64,000 bases of DNA from Planctomycetota bacterium (GCA_023417655.1 JAEZFD010000014.1:1-64000); one strand, 5' to 3'. Shown: positions 26,002-34,743, counted from the first letter of the stretch. A program made the numbers and translations. The notes: a model not told the origin generated them from the letters alone.

Positions 26002-26823
26002 ATGTACTACATCGACCCGCACGTTCATATGGTTTCCCGGACGACGGATGATTATGAACGGATGGCCCGGATGGGCTGCGTGGCGGTCAGCGAACCGGCG
26101 TTCTGGGCCGGGTTTGATCGTGGAACCGTTGACGGGTTCCGTGACTATTTTCATCAACTGACGGGCTTTGAGCCGAAGCGCGCCGGCTGGTCAGGCATTC
26201 AGCATTACACCTGGCTGTGCATCAACGCGAAAGAGGCCGAGAACGTCTCGCTGGCGCGCGAAGTGATTGCGATGATTCCGGAATTCATCAACGCTCCAGG
26301 TGTCCTCGGGATCGGGGAAATCGGGTTAAACAAGAACACACCGAATGAGTCAACCGTCTTCCGCGAACATCTCGACTTGGCTTGCCGACTGCAGGAACTG
26401 GTTCTGATCCACACCCCGCACCTGCAGGACAAGTACAAAGGGACCCGCATGATCGTTGATATGCTGAATGAGCGAACGGATCTTCCCCCAGAGCGGGTCT
26501 GCATCGATCACGTCGAAGAACATACTGTCAGGTATGCGAAAGATAACGGCTTCTGGTGCGGGATGACTTTATATCCCACGACGAAATGTACCCCGGCGCG
26601 TGCTGCTGACATTATTGAGCGTTATGGTGCTGATCGAATCATGGTGAACTCCGCCGGGGACTGGGGGCCAAGCAACCCACTTGCGGTGCCGGATTTCATT
26701 CAGGAAATGAAGAAACGCGGTCATTCTGACGCTCAGATTTCCAAAGTGGTTTACGAGAATCCACTGGAATTTTTCAGTCAGTGTTCACGCTTCCAGTTCA
26801 CCCGCCCTGAGCAGCGGGTATAA
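26002..26823 (+). CDS. TatD-like metal-dependent hydrolase, EboB type
   Basis: Amidohydrolase-fold protein with the TatD-like start DPHVHMV, GIGEIGLNK (metal-ligand Glu), LVLIHTPH and CIDHVEEHT blocks, plus NSAGDWGPSNPLAVP at the end where TatD has its terminal Asp. The length and motifs resemble the TatD-like hydrolase of the ebo gene cluster (eustigmatophyte-bacterial operon, linked to export of metabolites such as scytonemin precursors), but none of the other ebo genes is seen nearby. The ATG at 26002 (MYYIDPHVHM) is chosen because TatD-like proteins begin right at the metal motif; the frame is open from 25918. Likely followed by the SpoIIAA-like gene after 57 bases. Confidence 0.75.
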   Translation: MYYIDPHVHMVSRTTDDYERMARMGCVAVSEPAFWAGFDRGTVDGFRDYFHQLTGFEPKRAGWSGIQHYTWLCINAKEAENVSLAREVIAMIPEFINAPGVLGIGEIGLNKNTPNESTVFREHLDLACRLQELVLIHTPHLQDKYKGTRMIVDMLNERTDLPPERVCIDHVEEHTVRYAKDNGFWCGMTLYPTTKCTPARAADIIERYGADRIMVNSAGDWGPSNPLAVPDFIQEMKKRGHSDAQISKVVYENPLEFFSQCSRFQFTRPEQRV

Positions 26824-26880
26824 GTAACAGACTGCGCCTGATCGGCGAACCGTTCGCGAACCAAGTCACAAGGAGATCCG

Positions 26881-27261
26881 ATGGCGGTCGAAATTAAGCA
26901 GAGTGAGACGGGGATTTACGAAGAAGTTCATCTCAGCGGAAAGCTGACTAAGGAAGATTATCAGCACTTTGTCCCATTCATTGAGGGGTTAATTAAGGAT
27001 CAGGGAAAGGTCCGCCTGCTGGTCCAATTACATGACTTTCACGGGTGGACCGCCGGTGCGCTTTGGCAGGACATCAAGTTCGATCTGAAGAACTTCTCTT
27101 CACTGGATCGTCTGGCGATCGTCGGTGATTCGAAATGGGAAGCTGGGATGGCGGCCTTCTGTAAGCCCTTCACCACCGCCAAGATCAAATACTTCGACAC
27201 GACGGAACTGGCAGCAGCGCAGGCCTGGATTCAGGAAAACTCGAAGTCCAGTGCTTCCTGA
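26881..27261 (+). CDS. SpoIIAA-like (DUF3478/STAS-related) protein
   Basis: A 126-residue protein matching the SpoIIAA-like family: LSGKLTKEDYQHFVPFIEG, VRLLVQLHDFHGWTAGALWQDIKFDLKN and LAIVGDSKWEAGMAAFCKPFTTAKIKYF (in parts). The fold is STAS-like, but unlike anti-sigma-factor antagonists there is no clear phospho-serine site. An excellent AAGGAG lies 6 bases before the ATG. Function unknown; proposed roles include lipid binding or stress response. It is the last gene before a convergent SDR gene. Confidence 0.85.
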   Translation: MAVEIKQSETGIYEEVHLSGKLTKEDYQHFVPFIEGLIKDQGKVRLLVQLHDFHGWTAGALWQDIKFDLKNFSSLDRLAIVGDSKWEAGMAAFCKPFTTAKIKYFDTTELAAAQAWIQENSKSSAS

Positions 27262-27294
27262 CATCTGCTGCAGGCGCTGAGTTGATTGATCGTG

Positions 27295-27328
27295 CTGATG
27301 CTCTCTGATGAGGACCAAAGAGCATCAG
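27295..27328. terminator. Hairpin between convergent genes
   Basis: A 10-bp perfect stem CTGATGCTCT/AGAGCATCAG with a 14-base loop lies 33 bases past the SpoIIAA-like stop and about 50 bases past the SDR stop. No T-tract, so termination is inferred from position only. Confidence 0.4.
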
Positions 27329-27381
27329 TCCTTGACCGATTCAGCAGCCACTTCGTTTGAAGAGGGTCCGGCGGTGCTCGA

Positions 27382-28134
27382 TTAGCGGTAACCGCCAGAG
27401 ATATAGATCGTTTCGCCTGTCATCCAGGAGGAGTCCGGAGAGGCCAGAAAAGCGGCAAGGGGAGCGATGTCCTTCGGCTGTCCGGTCCGGCCCAGTGGAG
27501 TTTTTGCGGCAACCTCCCGTTGCATGTCGCTGCCTGAGATTCCCTGCGTTTGCGTCCCTTCGGTTTCGACCATCCCCGGTCCGATCCCGTTGATACGAAT
27601 CTTCTGCGGCCCGAGTTCCGCCGAGAGTGAGCGAGTAATTGCGTCTACCGCTCCTTTGGTGGCGGAGTACACGGAAGCGTTTGCAAAGGCGACCTGAGTA
27701 ATCATGGAGCTGATGTTAATAATCGAGCCTCCTTGCGGGCCCATCGCCTTTACGGCCGCTTTGGTTGTCAGCAAGAGTCCGAGAACATTCAGATTGAACA
27801 GCTTGTGGTAATGGTCGAGCGACAGTTCCGACAGTGGGGAGAATTCGTAGGCCCCGGCATTATTGACGAGAATGTCGACTCGACCGAAGGCCTTCACGGC
27901 GGCTGCGATCAAGGTCTCGGACTGATCAGGAATCGACAGGTCGGCCTTCACGGCCACGGCCGCCCCGGCGGACGCCTGTATTTCTCTAACGACTTTGTCT
28001 GCTCCCGCCGAATCGCTGGAATAATGGACAACCACTGCCGCGCCCTGCCGGGCCAGCTCACGGGCGATTTCGGCCCCGATTCCTTTGCTCGATCCTGTGA
28101 CGACCGCAACCTGATTGGCGAGTTTTCCTGACAT
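27382..28134 (-). CDS. SDR-family oxidoreductase (3-oxoacyl-ACP reductase-like)
   Basis: Classical short-chain dehydrogenase of 250 residues. The cofactor motif is TGSSKGIG, followed by NNAG, the catalytic Ser in ISSM, and YSATKGA with the Tyr-x-x-x-Lys pair; the C-terminus SSWMTGETIYISGGYR is typical. The segment after the second strand (VVVHYSSD) favours NADPH. The substrate is unknown; this subgroup is often annotated glucose 1-dehydrogenase or FabG-like. It is transcribed divergently from a TetR regulator with paired operator-like sites between them, so it is probably the regulator's target. Confidence 0.92.
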   Translation of the reverse strand: MSGKLANQVAVVTGSSKGIGAEIARELARQGAAVVVHYSSDSAGADKVVREIQASAGAAVAVKADLSIPDQSETLIAAAVKAFGRVDILVNNAGAYEFSPLSELSLDHYHKLFNLNVLGLLLTTKAAVKAMGPQGGSIINISSMITQVAFANASVYSATKGAVDAITRSLSAELGPQKIRINGIGPGMVETEGTQTQGISGSDMQREVAAKTPLGRTGQPKDIAPLAAFLASPDSSWMTGETIYISGGYR

Positions 28135-28167
28135 GATTCAACTCTCAGTGGAATTTCGAAGGAGAAG

Positions 28168-28236
28168 TGTACTGACTGGTATATAATCGAACGAGGCGGG
28201 TTGGTGTCAACGGTAATTTGTACTCGACGGTATAAT
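28168..28236. promoter_or_regulatory. Paired operator-like sites overlapping TATAAT boxes
   Basis: Two 12-bp sites of form TACTnnnnGGTA (TACTGACTGGTA from 28170 and TACTCGACGGTA from 28221), each a near-palindrome (TACY-N4-RGTA) and each followed immediately by TATAAT (28182-28187 and 28231-28236). They lie between the divergent SDR and TetR genes. The layout fits two operators of the TetR protein, autoregulating and repressing the SDR gene. Confidence 0.55.
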
Positions 28237-28246
28237 TTTGTCTGGA

Positions 28247-28858
28247 ATGGTGATGAAAGCTGGTCGGCCGCGACAATTCGATTGTGAACAGGCGCTAGAT
28301 CAGGCGATGGAAGTCTTTTGGCGCAAAGGGTATGAGGGGACGACGCTCCCCGATTTGACAGAGGCGATGGGTATTAACCGTCCCAGCCTCTATGCCGCCT
28401 TTGGTAATAAGGAAGAGCTTTTCCAGAAGGTAATTAACCGGTACTGTGACGGACCGGGGCGGAATCTGGAGCGGGCCATTGCTCAGCCGACGGCCCGAAA
28501 GGTTGTAGAAGCATTATTCCAGCAGCAGACCTGTTCGACACAGGGAGCGGATCGCCCGCGCGGTTGTCTCATGGTTCAGAGTGCACTCGCCTGCGGTGAC
28601 TCAGCGCATTCGGTTCAGAAGGCATTATCCGAGAGGCGGAAAGCATTTCAGGACCAGCTGACGGAACGCTTTCGGCGCGCCGCTGAAGAAGGGGATTTGC
28701 CTTCGACTGTGGCACCGGAGTCCCTGACACTCTACGTCTGTTCGATTCTCTATGGAATGTCGGTACTCGACACTGACGGCCGAACCACAGAGGAACTCAA
28801 CGCCGTTCGAGAACTGGTTCTCCGGCACTTTCCCTGTCCGGAATCGAATTCTGGCTGA
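28247..28858 (+). CDS. TetR/AcrR-family transcriptional regulator
   Basis: N-terminal helix-turn-helix DNA-binding domain (GRPRQFDCEQALDQAMEVFW, GTTLPDLTEAMGINRPSLYAAFGNKEELF in parts), and a helical ligand-binding domain with the RGCLMVQSALA block that marks a subgroup close to the AcrR/COG1309 regulators often divergent from SDR genes. I take the ATG at 28247; GTG 28250 and ATG 28253 are alternatives, and a TTG at 28238 is in frame too. With a TATAAT at 28231-28236 the transcript would have a very short leader or be leaderless, which is inference. Ligand unknown. Confidence 0.92.
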   Translation: MVMKAGRPRQFDCEQALDQAMEVFWRKGYEGTTLPDLTEAMGINRPSLYAAFGNKEELFQKVINRYCDGPGRNLERAIAQPTARKVVEALFQQQTCSTQGADRPRGCLMVQSALACGDSAHSVQKALSERRKAFQDQLTERFRRAAEEGDLPSTVAPESLTLYVCSILYGMSVLDTDGRTTEELNAVRELVLRHFPCPESNSG

Positions 28859-28908
28859 GGCGATACGAACCCGAGGACCCAGTAACAGGGCCTTGATACT
28901 GAACCCTT

Positions 28909-29388
28909 TCACTTCTTCCCAGCGGCACGCTGTCTCGCAAAGAACCGTTGGAGAATTTCTTTGCACTCAGGCTGCAGAACCCCGCCCATCGTGGCGGCAC
29001 GGTGATTCAGTCGGGTATCGGACGTGATCTGAAACAGAGTGTGACAGGCTCCCCCTTTGGGGTCAGTCGTCCCATAGATCACCCGAGGAATGCGAGCCTG
29101 CACGATGGCACCGGCGCACATGGGGCAGGGCTCAAGCGTCACATACAGCGTGCAGTCCAGCAATCGCCATGACTGCAGGGCTGTTGCCGCCTGCGTAATC
29201 GCAAGCATCTCCGCATGCGCAGTCGGATCGTTCAGAGTCTCTCGCTGATTGAAGCCGGCGCCGATGATGCGGTCTTCGAACACGACAATGGCACCGACTG
29301 GCACTTCTTCCTGTTCAAACGCCTGCTGAGCGAGATCGAGTGCCTGGCGCATCCAGAATTCGTGCTGTGCGAAGTCGAGCGGGTTCAT
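28909..29388 (-). CDS. tadA: tRNA-specific adenosine deaminase
   Basis: Converts A34 to inosine in tRNA-Arg(ACG). The zinc site is formed by HAEMLAI and PCPMCAGAI, with the catalytic Glu in HAE. The C-terminal block VIYGTTDPKGGACHTLFQI is typical of TadA rather than of cytosine or guanine deaminases, and RLNHRAATMGGVL is close to the family consensus. 159 residues, the normal length. Start ATG at 29388. It is divergent from holB across a 390-base gap that contains an intergenic repeat. Confidence 0.95.
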   Translation of the reverse strand: MNPLDFAQHEFWMRQALDLAQQAFEQEEVPVGAIVVFEDRIIGAGFNQRETLNDPTAHAEMLAITQAATALQSWRLLDCTLYVTLEPCPMCAGAIVQARIPRVIYGTTDPKGGACHTLFQITSDTRLNHRAATMGGVLQPECKEILQRFFARQRAAGKK

Positions 29389-29437
29389 GCGGCGTCTCCA
29401 GTGACGTTCAGGATGAGAAGAGGGCCGCGGTTTTTGT

Positions 29438-29590
29438 GATGGTCGCTACCGAAGTCGCTCGAAGAACGAGGTCCGAAAATTCAAAACTGTTTCGAAATTT
29501 TAAAATTCGAAACGCACAGAATGCCAGTCCGTTTCGGTCATTGAGATTTCTCAATTGTTTCGGATTTGGTGCTTCGAATTTCAGATTTCA
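29438..29590. repeat. Degenerate ~150-bp intergenic repeat, copy A
   Basis: From GATGGTCGCTACC to CGAATTTCAGATTTC this stretch aligns over its whole length with 32262-32413. Shared blocks include ATTCAAAAC, AAATTCGAAACG, GTCCGT, GAG.TTTCT and ATTTGGTGCTTCGAATTT. The 3' end is nearly the reverse complement of the 5' part (TTCGAAGCACCAAATTCGAAAC against CTCGAAG.AC...), so it can fold. It is AT-richer than its surroundings and non-coding. Confidence 0.75.
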
Positions 29591-29777
29591 TCGGAAAAAA
29601 CCGGCGGGGATCGTCCATGCCGCCTCAGGTGCCTCCTCGACGGGAAGAGTGCAAACCGTCAGAATAGGCATCCTGCCATTCCGGCTCAATCGAAGCATTT
29701 CATGAGAGGGTGATCAGGGAAAAACTGGTCAGGCGGAAACGTCAAAACACCGCCAGGGTTCGGGAGTCAAGCGGACG

Positions 29778-30767
29778 ATGATCTGGGATACACTGCTGGG
29801 GCATGACGTTCAGGTCAGCATGCTGCGTCGTGCCATCGAGCGGGGACGGCTGGCTCACGGCTTTCTGTTTATTGGGCCTAAAGGAATTGGCAAACGGAAG
29901 TTCGCAGAATTGCTCGCGCAGTGTCTGTTCTGCCAGAACCGCGCCGATGAACTGCTGGACGCCTGCGGGGACTGTGCCAGCTGCCGCCAGATTCAAGCAG
30001 GTCACCATCCAGACCTGTTGCAGATCGGTCTGCCGGAGGGAAAGAAAATCCTTCCGATCAGCTTGCTGGTTGGGGACGACGCTCATCGCGGGCGAGCAGG
30101 ACTCTGTTATGAACTGGCTCATGCTCCACTGTCAGCGACCCGGCGAATTGCTATCATCGATGACGCCGAAGCAATGAACGAAGAGGCGGCGAACGCACTT
30201 CTCAAAACTCTTGAGGAACCACCCCCGGGGGCGATGCTGATTCTGCTGACTCCAGATACCGAAGCGGTCCTGCCTACGATTCGATCGCGTTGTCAGCCGT
30301 TGCATTTCCATTCGCTCTCGACTGACCATCTGAGAACGTTGCTGCAGTCACATGGACTCGACGCAGCACAAATTGACAGCGTCGTGGATCTGTCAGATGG
30401 CAGTCTGGAGACAGCGAAGAAACTGCTGGAACCTGGCTTAAGCCAGCTGTGGCAGACGATTCAGAAACAGCTGCGCAGCTGGCCTGTTGATCCAATGAGC
30501 ACCATTAAAGCGGTGCAGGGAGCACTCGAAGAAATCGGCAGCGAGTCGAGTGTTCAGCGGGAAAACATGAACTGGGCGGTCCGATTTACGATTGAGGTCT
30601 TCCGGAAGAAGTTGCGGGCAACCGACGATCTCAACGAACTGGATCGGCTCGGCGAGATGCTCGACCGTTGTTTTCTGGCGGAGCAGCACCTGAAGCAGAC
30701 CATGCCTGTTCCACTCTGCCTGGAAACGTTATTTATGGAACTCGGCAGGCTCTCACGCATGACGTGA
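29778..30767 (+). CDS. holB: DNA polymerase III delta-prime subunit
   Basis: Clamp-loader subunit. The AAA+ fold shows a Walker A-like GPKGIGKRKF, a zinc module with the pattern CLFC...CGDCASC, and the family signature IIDDAEAMNEEAANALLKTLEEPPPGAMLIL (in parts) followed by LPTIRSRCQPLHF, the SRC motif. 329 residues is normal. It is the expected partner of HolA, encoded about 15 kb away (45445-46473) on the other strand. Start ATG at 29778. A beta-helix protein gene follows after 59 bases. Confidence 0.93.
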   Translation: MIWDTLLGHDVQVSMLRRAIERGRLAHGFLFIGPKGIGKRKFAELLAQCLFCQNRADELLDACGDCASCRQIQAGHHPDLLQIGLPEGKKILPISLLVGDDAHRGRAGLCYELAHAPLSATRRIAIIDDAEAMNEEAANALLKTLEEPPPGAMLILLTPDTEAVLPTIRSRCQPLHFHSLSTDHLRTLLQSHGLDAAQIDSVVDLSDGSLETAKKLLEPGLSQLWQTIQKQLRSWPVDPMSTIKAVQGALEEIGSESSVQRENMNWAVRFTIEVFRKKLRATDDLNELDRLGEMLDRCFLAEQHLKQTMPVPLCLETLFMELGRLSRMT

Positions 30768-30826
30768 ATTGGCATCCGGCTTGATCACAGAATTCGCTCT
30801 CAGAATCTCAGCAAACAGGTTCACTG

Positions 30827-32242
30827 ATGACAACTGTCCTGGATTTCGGCGCCGTCGGAGATGGGCAAACTGATGATACCGACGCCATTCAGCATGCCAT
30901 TGATGACGGCGGAGGCGACATTCTGCTTCCCAAAGGGAACTATCGTATCACCCGTTCTCTGAAGGTTGATCTTGGAAAGATCGGTCGTACCTCGCTCTCA
31001 GGCTCGGGTGGCAAGGCCAAACTGATCATGGAGGGCCCAGGGCCGGCAATCCACTTTCTGGGGAACCATACAGGCTCGGCCGATCCGAACTCGTTCATGC
31101 CGGGTGTCTGGGATGATGAACGCTGTCCCATGATCGACGGTCTGGAGATCGAAGGGACGCATCCGGAAGCAGACGGCATTCGTCTGGAAGGGACCGTACA
31201 GGCGACGCTGACTCGGCTGCTGATTCGAAAGGTTCACACGGCCGTTCATGTGTTCAAGCGGAACCGCAACGTGCTGATCGACGCCTGTCACTTCTATTTC
31301 AACACCGGGATCGGCGTGCATCTTGATCACGTCAATCTCCACCAGATCATCATCTCGTCATCCCATATCAGTTATTGCCGATTGGGTGGCATTCGCGTCG
31401 ACGGGGGAGAGGTCCGGAATTTTGAGATCACCGGAAACGATATCGAATACAACAACTTCCGAGCGCATCGCGAGAAGTTTCCGAGTGACGTCGAAGAGCC
31501 CCTGCCAACAGGGGAAATTTACATCGATATTCAGGATGGGTCGGTCCGGGAAGGGACCGTCGCGAGCAACACGATTCAGGGGACGATTGTCCCTGGCGGA
31601 AGCAACATTCGATTGATTGGCTCTGAGCGTGATGAAGGGAAGCTCGGGCTCTGGTCAATTACCGGGAACCTCATCGGTAATGAGGAACACAACATTCACC
31701 TCACCAATGGCTGGGGCGTTGTGATTTCCGGGAACAACATCTACGGGGCCTCGAAGCGAAATGTCCAGATCGAGGGTTCGCGGAATGTCGTCATGAGCGG
31801 AAACATGTTCGGTCAGATGCCGGACTTCAACCGGACCAATCTGATGAATGGAATCCGGATTGAAGAGTCAATCGACTGCACCATTTCCGGCCTGCAGATT
31901 CAGGATCCGCAGACAACAGAGAATGTCACGAACATCCCTGTTCCTGAATCGCGTGAGGCACTTGTCGAACTGGTGAAATGCGATCGGGTGAACCTGAGCG
32001 GATGTCAGATTCTCGATGCCATCGGGACCGGTCTGCTGCTGGAAGACTGTCGCGAGACCCTGATCAGCCAGACGCAGGTGATTGATCAGCGTTCCAACTC
32101 ACTTATGGAGAAGGGGATCGAGTTCCGTGGGAATCTCGAACATGTGATGGTCTCTGGTTGCCAGATCCGTCGGGCCACCGGATCCCCAGTTACAGGCCTG
32201 CCTCATGCTGGAGTGACGTTCTCGAACAACGTGACTGGCTGA
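30827..32242 (+). CDS. Right-handed parallel beta-helix (pectate-lyase-superfamily) protein
   Basis: The N-terminus VLDFGAVGDGQTDDTDAIQHAI is the hallmark of the pectate lyase 3/glycosyl hydrolase 28-like family that begins a right-handed beta-helix. Repeating short strands with Asn/Gly turns follow (ISSSHISYCRLGGIRVDGG, VVISGNNIYGASKRNVQIEG in parts, VVMSGNMFG). There is no signal peptide, so it appears cytoplasmic or is exported by an unrecognised route. The family includes polysaccharide lyases, epimerases and phage tail spikes; no catalytic site can be assigned by eye. Start ATG at 30827. A copy of the intergenic repeat lies directly downstream. Confidence 0.85.
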   Translation: MTTVLDFGAVGDGQTDDTDAIQHAIDDGGGDILLPKGNYRITRSLKVDLGKIGRTSLSGSGGKAKLIMEGPGPAIHFLGNHTGSADPNSFMPGVWDDERCPMIDGLEIEGTHPEADGIRLEGTVQATLTRLLIRKVHTAVHVFKRNRNVLIDACHFYFNTGIGVHLDHVNLHQIIISSSHISYCRLGGIRVDGGEVRNFEITGNDIEYNNFRAHREKFPSDVEEPLPTGEIYIDIQDGSVREGTVASNTIQGTIVPGGSNIRLIGSERDEGKLGLWSITGNLIGNEEHNIHLTNGWGVVISGNNIYGASKRNVQIEGSRNVVMSGNMFGQMPDFNRTNLMNGIRIEESIDCTISGLQIQDPQTTENVTNIPVPESREALVELVKCDRVNLSGCQILDAIGTGLLLEDCRETLISQTQVIDQRSNSLMEKGIEFRGNLEHVMVSGCQIRRATGSPVTGLPHAGVTFSNNVTG

Positions 32243-32261
32243 GAGGCGTGAACCTCTGCGC

Positions 32262-32413
32262 GATGGTGACCACGAACGAAACTCGAAGCACAAAGCGGGA
32301 AATTCAAAACAGGTTGAAAAATCCCAAATTCGAAACGTTCAGATTGCCCGTCCGTACTGGCTATCGAGTTTCTGCAGTCGTTTCGAATTTGGTGCTTCGA
32401 ATTTTGAATTTCA
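32262..32413. repeat. Degenerate ~150-bp intergenic repeat, copy B
   Basis: Second copy of the element at 29438-29590, in the same orientation and between convergent genes. It contains AAATTCGAAACG, GTCCGT and GTTTCGAATTTGGTGCTTCGAATTTTGAATTTC (last block near 32383-32413, quoted in overlapping parts in the findings). Its inner part can pair with its outer part. A further weak echo (TTTCGATTTGGTGCTTTC) lies near 38192-38209. Confidence 0.75.
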
Positions 32414-32427
32414 GGAGTCACGCCCCC

Positions 32428-33420
32428 TTACAGCGTTGCCAGAATCTTCTCGAGATACTCGCGTGACTGGTTCAGCACCTGCGTTGTCTCGGCGGTCGTC
32501 GGCATGGCCGCAATCCCTCGAGGGAAGGGGTGCATGAAGATCTCGGTCCAGCCCTTGAAATGGATCGTCTTGAGGGCCTGTAGAAGCGGTTTGAAATCGA
32601 GTGGCCCGCGGCCGGGCAACTGCTGCAGTTCCAAATCTTTGTCTTGCGCCTTTGAACTGCCGTGTCCGTGCTGCCAGGCATAGAAGACTTCCAGTCGATC
32701 ACCTAATGCGGTGATCAAGCTCGCCAGCTCATCCGCATTTTGCGGCAAGTGATAAGGAGCGAGTGCGATACCGAGATGACGGGAAGGGGTGAGTTCAGCC
32801 AGCCACTTCACGGAATCAGCGGTCTCCAGGAGGCCATTGGCGTGATTCTCAATCGCGATGACGACTCCCGTCTGTTCCGCGACCTCGAGGTGAGGCTTCA
32901 TCTGTTCCGCAAAAACGCCGACGGCTGCCTTGAGTTCAGAGCCTTTCAACCCCTTCGGACCTGAGGCCCCGGTGACGATTGTTTTGCATCCAAGCCGCTG
33001 TGCCAACTGCATTTCTTTTTGCAGCTGGAAGGGACCCAGTTTGTACTGAGTGATGCAGCCTAAGGTGATTCCATACTTCTTCAGCAAAGCAGAGAAAGCT
33101 TCCTCTCCCATCTCATCCAACTGCTCCCGCTGGTTCCCATGAACGCGGGGCCAGATGTCGATCGCTGTGGAGCCGAGCGCCTTCATCTCAGGGAGGATTT
33201 CAGTGAGCGCTGTTTCGCCATAGATGCTTGAGCCAACGAGGTATTTCAGGCCGAACTTCTGCGCTTCCGCTGCTCTCAATAAACCGACCGATGTCACCCA
33301 TCCAGCCATCACCAGCGAAAATTGCCGCCGGTTCAACACTGGCAGTGCTCGCCGGATGAGTCTGGATTTTGGAAGAGCTGACTGGCAGGCAATAGGGCGA
33401 TTTGAATCAGTCCAGGCCAT
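32428..33420 (-). CDS. Exported sugar phosphate isomerase/epimerase-like TIM-barrel protein
   Basis: Xylose-isomerase-like TIM barrel (AP endonuclease 2 superfamily). Visible features are KALGSTAIDIWP, IVTGASGPKG, VVIAIENHANG (metal-ligand Glu and the following His), HLGIALAPYHLP, YAWQHGHG and the terminal GWTEIFMHPFPRG. A hydrophobic segment after LNRRQFSLVMAGWV resembles a Tat signal (RRQF), so it is probably exported, as are many such planctomycete proteins. The ATG at 33420 begins 26 residues or so before the signal; a later start is possible. Substrate unknown; related proteins act on sugars such as myo-inosose or keto-sugars. Confidence 0.85.
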   Translation of the reverse strand: MAWTDSNRPIACQSALPKSRLIRRALPVLNRRQFSLVMAGWVTSVGLLRAAEAQKFGLKYLVGSSIYGETALTEILPEMKALGSTAIDIWPRVHGNQREQLDEMGEEAFSALLKKYGITLGCITQYKLGPFQLQKEMQLAQRLGCKTIVTGASGPKGLKGSELKAAVGVFAEQMKPHLEVAEQTGVVIAIENHANGLLETADSVKWLAELTPSRHLGIALAPYHLPQNADELASLITALGDRLEVFYAWQHGHGSSKAQDKDLELQQLPGRGPLDFKPLLQALKTIHFKGWTEIFMHPFPRGIAAMPTTAETTQVLNQSREYLEKILATL

Positions 33421-33746
33421 TGCGGAGCTCCAAATAGATGAAACGGAATTCGTTGATGCGTGATCTTAGCGACATTGCTCAAGGAAATTCATCTCTGCGC
33501 GCCGACAAGTCGATATTGAACCAGATAAGAACCGCCTCCAGCTGGCGGGAGATGGACTCCCAAGCAATACCTAGCCCCTTGAGTTGAGAGAGGTGGCTCT
33601 CCTGCAAATCGCCTCACCTGTGGTGTTTACGATTGAACCAAGGCATTCCAGACGGAATCCGGGTTCACATTGGTCTGATTGTTGCGAACAATCTTGCATG
33701 AGCCTTGCAGACAGTGTCTGTCTCGCTTGAAAAGAAGGACTCAATC
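33421..33746. other. Divergent intergenic region, isomerase-like and hemolysin III genes
   Basis: 325 bases, expected to hold the promoters of both genes. A 7-bp dyad GATTGTT-GCG-AACAATC (33677-33693) lies 53 bases before the hemolysin III start and may be an operator. No gene seen. Confidence 0.35.
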
Positions 33747-34466
33747 ATGCTGACAGGACATCGATATGACTCCCGGTTGACGCCGGTCGCGGTTCGCGAA
33801 AATTACCCTGACGGTGCGTCTTGTGAGATTCCGCTCCGCCCCTGGGAGATCGCCCCAGAGGATGAACACGCAAATTTTCTGACCCATGGTTTCGGGTTCG
33901 TGCTGAGTTTGTTCGGCGCGATCGGTCTGCTCAATCTGGCCTGGAATCAGCCAGATTGGGGTCTGAGCGTCGCCTGTCTGGTTTACTCGTTGTCGCTCGT
34001 GTCACTCTATGCGGCTTCAACGCTGTCCCATGCGTATAGCGATCCGAAGCGGCGTCGCTTCTACCGGACAGTGGATCAGGCCTGTATCTTTTTGCTCATC
34101 AGCGGATCGTTCACTCCTTTCGCTGCCGCATATATGGCAGGAGGTTTTGGGGTTGGTCTGATCGTCGTGATGTGGGCTCTCGCCCTGATCGGTGCTTACC
34201 TGGTCTTCTACTGGGGTTATCTCTCGGGGGGCGCTCAGAGACTGTACGTCGCAATGGGATGGCTGCCAGCCATTGGAATGCCGGCCATTATCAATCAGGC
34301 ACCAGCAGCGACAGTCGGGTGGATCGTTGCAGGAGGGCTGCTCTACACAGCTGGCACGTACTTCCTGTGGCGTGATCACACCGTCAAGTATTTCCACGCT
34401 GTTTGGCATCTCTTTGTCGTTCTTGGAAGCACGGCGCACTACATCGCCATCGTCAGTTTGCTCTGA
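33747..34466 (+). CDS. Hemolysin III family (YqfA-like/PAQR) membrane protein
   Basis: Seven-helix membrane protein of the hemolysin III/PAQR family. Motifs include EHANFLTHGFGF, the SxxSHAY block (STLSHAYSDPKRR), DQACIFLLISGSFTPF and a C-terminal FHAVWHLFVVLGSTAHY carrying the conserved histidines of a proposed metal hydrolase site. I choose the ATG at 33747 with GAAGGA ahead; the frame opens at a TTG at 33705. An N-terminal cytosolic segment of ~50 residues precedes the first helix. Despite the name, bacterial members are unlikely to be true hemolysins; the function is not established. Confidence 0.9.
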   Translation: MLTGHRYDSRLTPVAVRENYPDGASCEIPLRPWEIAPEDEHANFLTHGFGFVLSLFGAIGLLNLAWNQPDWGLSVACLVYSLSLVSLYAASTLSHAYSDPKRRRFYRTVDQACIFLLISGSFTPFAAAYMAGGFGVGLIVVMWALALIGAYLVFYWGYLSGGAQRLYVAMGWLPAIGMPAIINQAPAATVGWIVAGGLLYTAGTYFLWRDHTVKYFHAVWHLFVVLGSTAHYIAIVSLL

Positions 34467-34743
34467 TGCTGAATCCTCTGAATCGGTGGCCAGAAACGTC
34501 TGTTTCAGACGCGTCTGGCAAAAACTGAATTCAATTGATCGCGTGCAAAACACCGACCCGACGTAACTTCCGTCACTTTCCAAAGTCCCATCTTTACAGT
34601 TTCCAAGTTGCTGCCGACAATCGCTGAATTCAGGCAGTCTGCGCTGCCTTAGGGTGATCCTCTGTGATCAACCTGAAGTCGTCGACCGAACTTGAATGGG
34701 GCGAAATCCCCACGGAACGGTAAATGATGGGATAGGAGAAACG

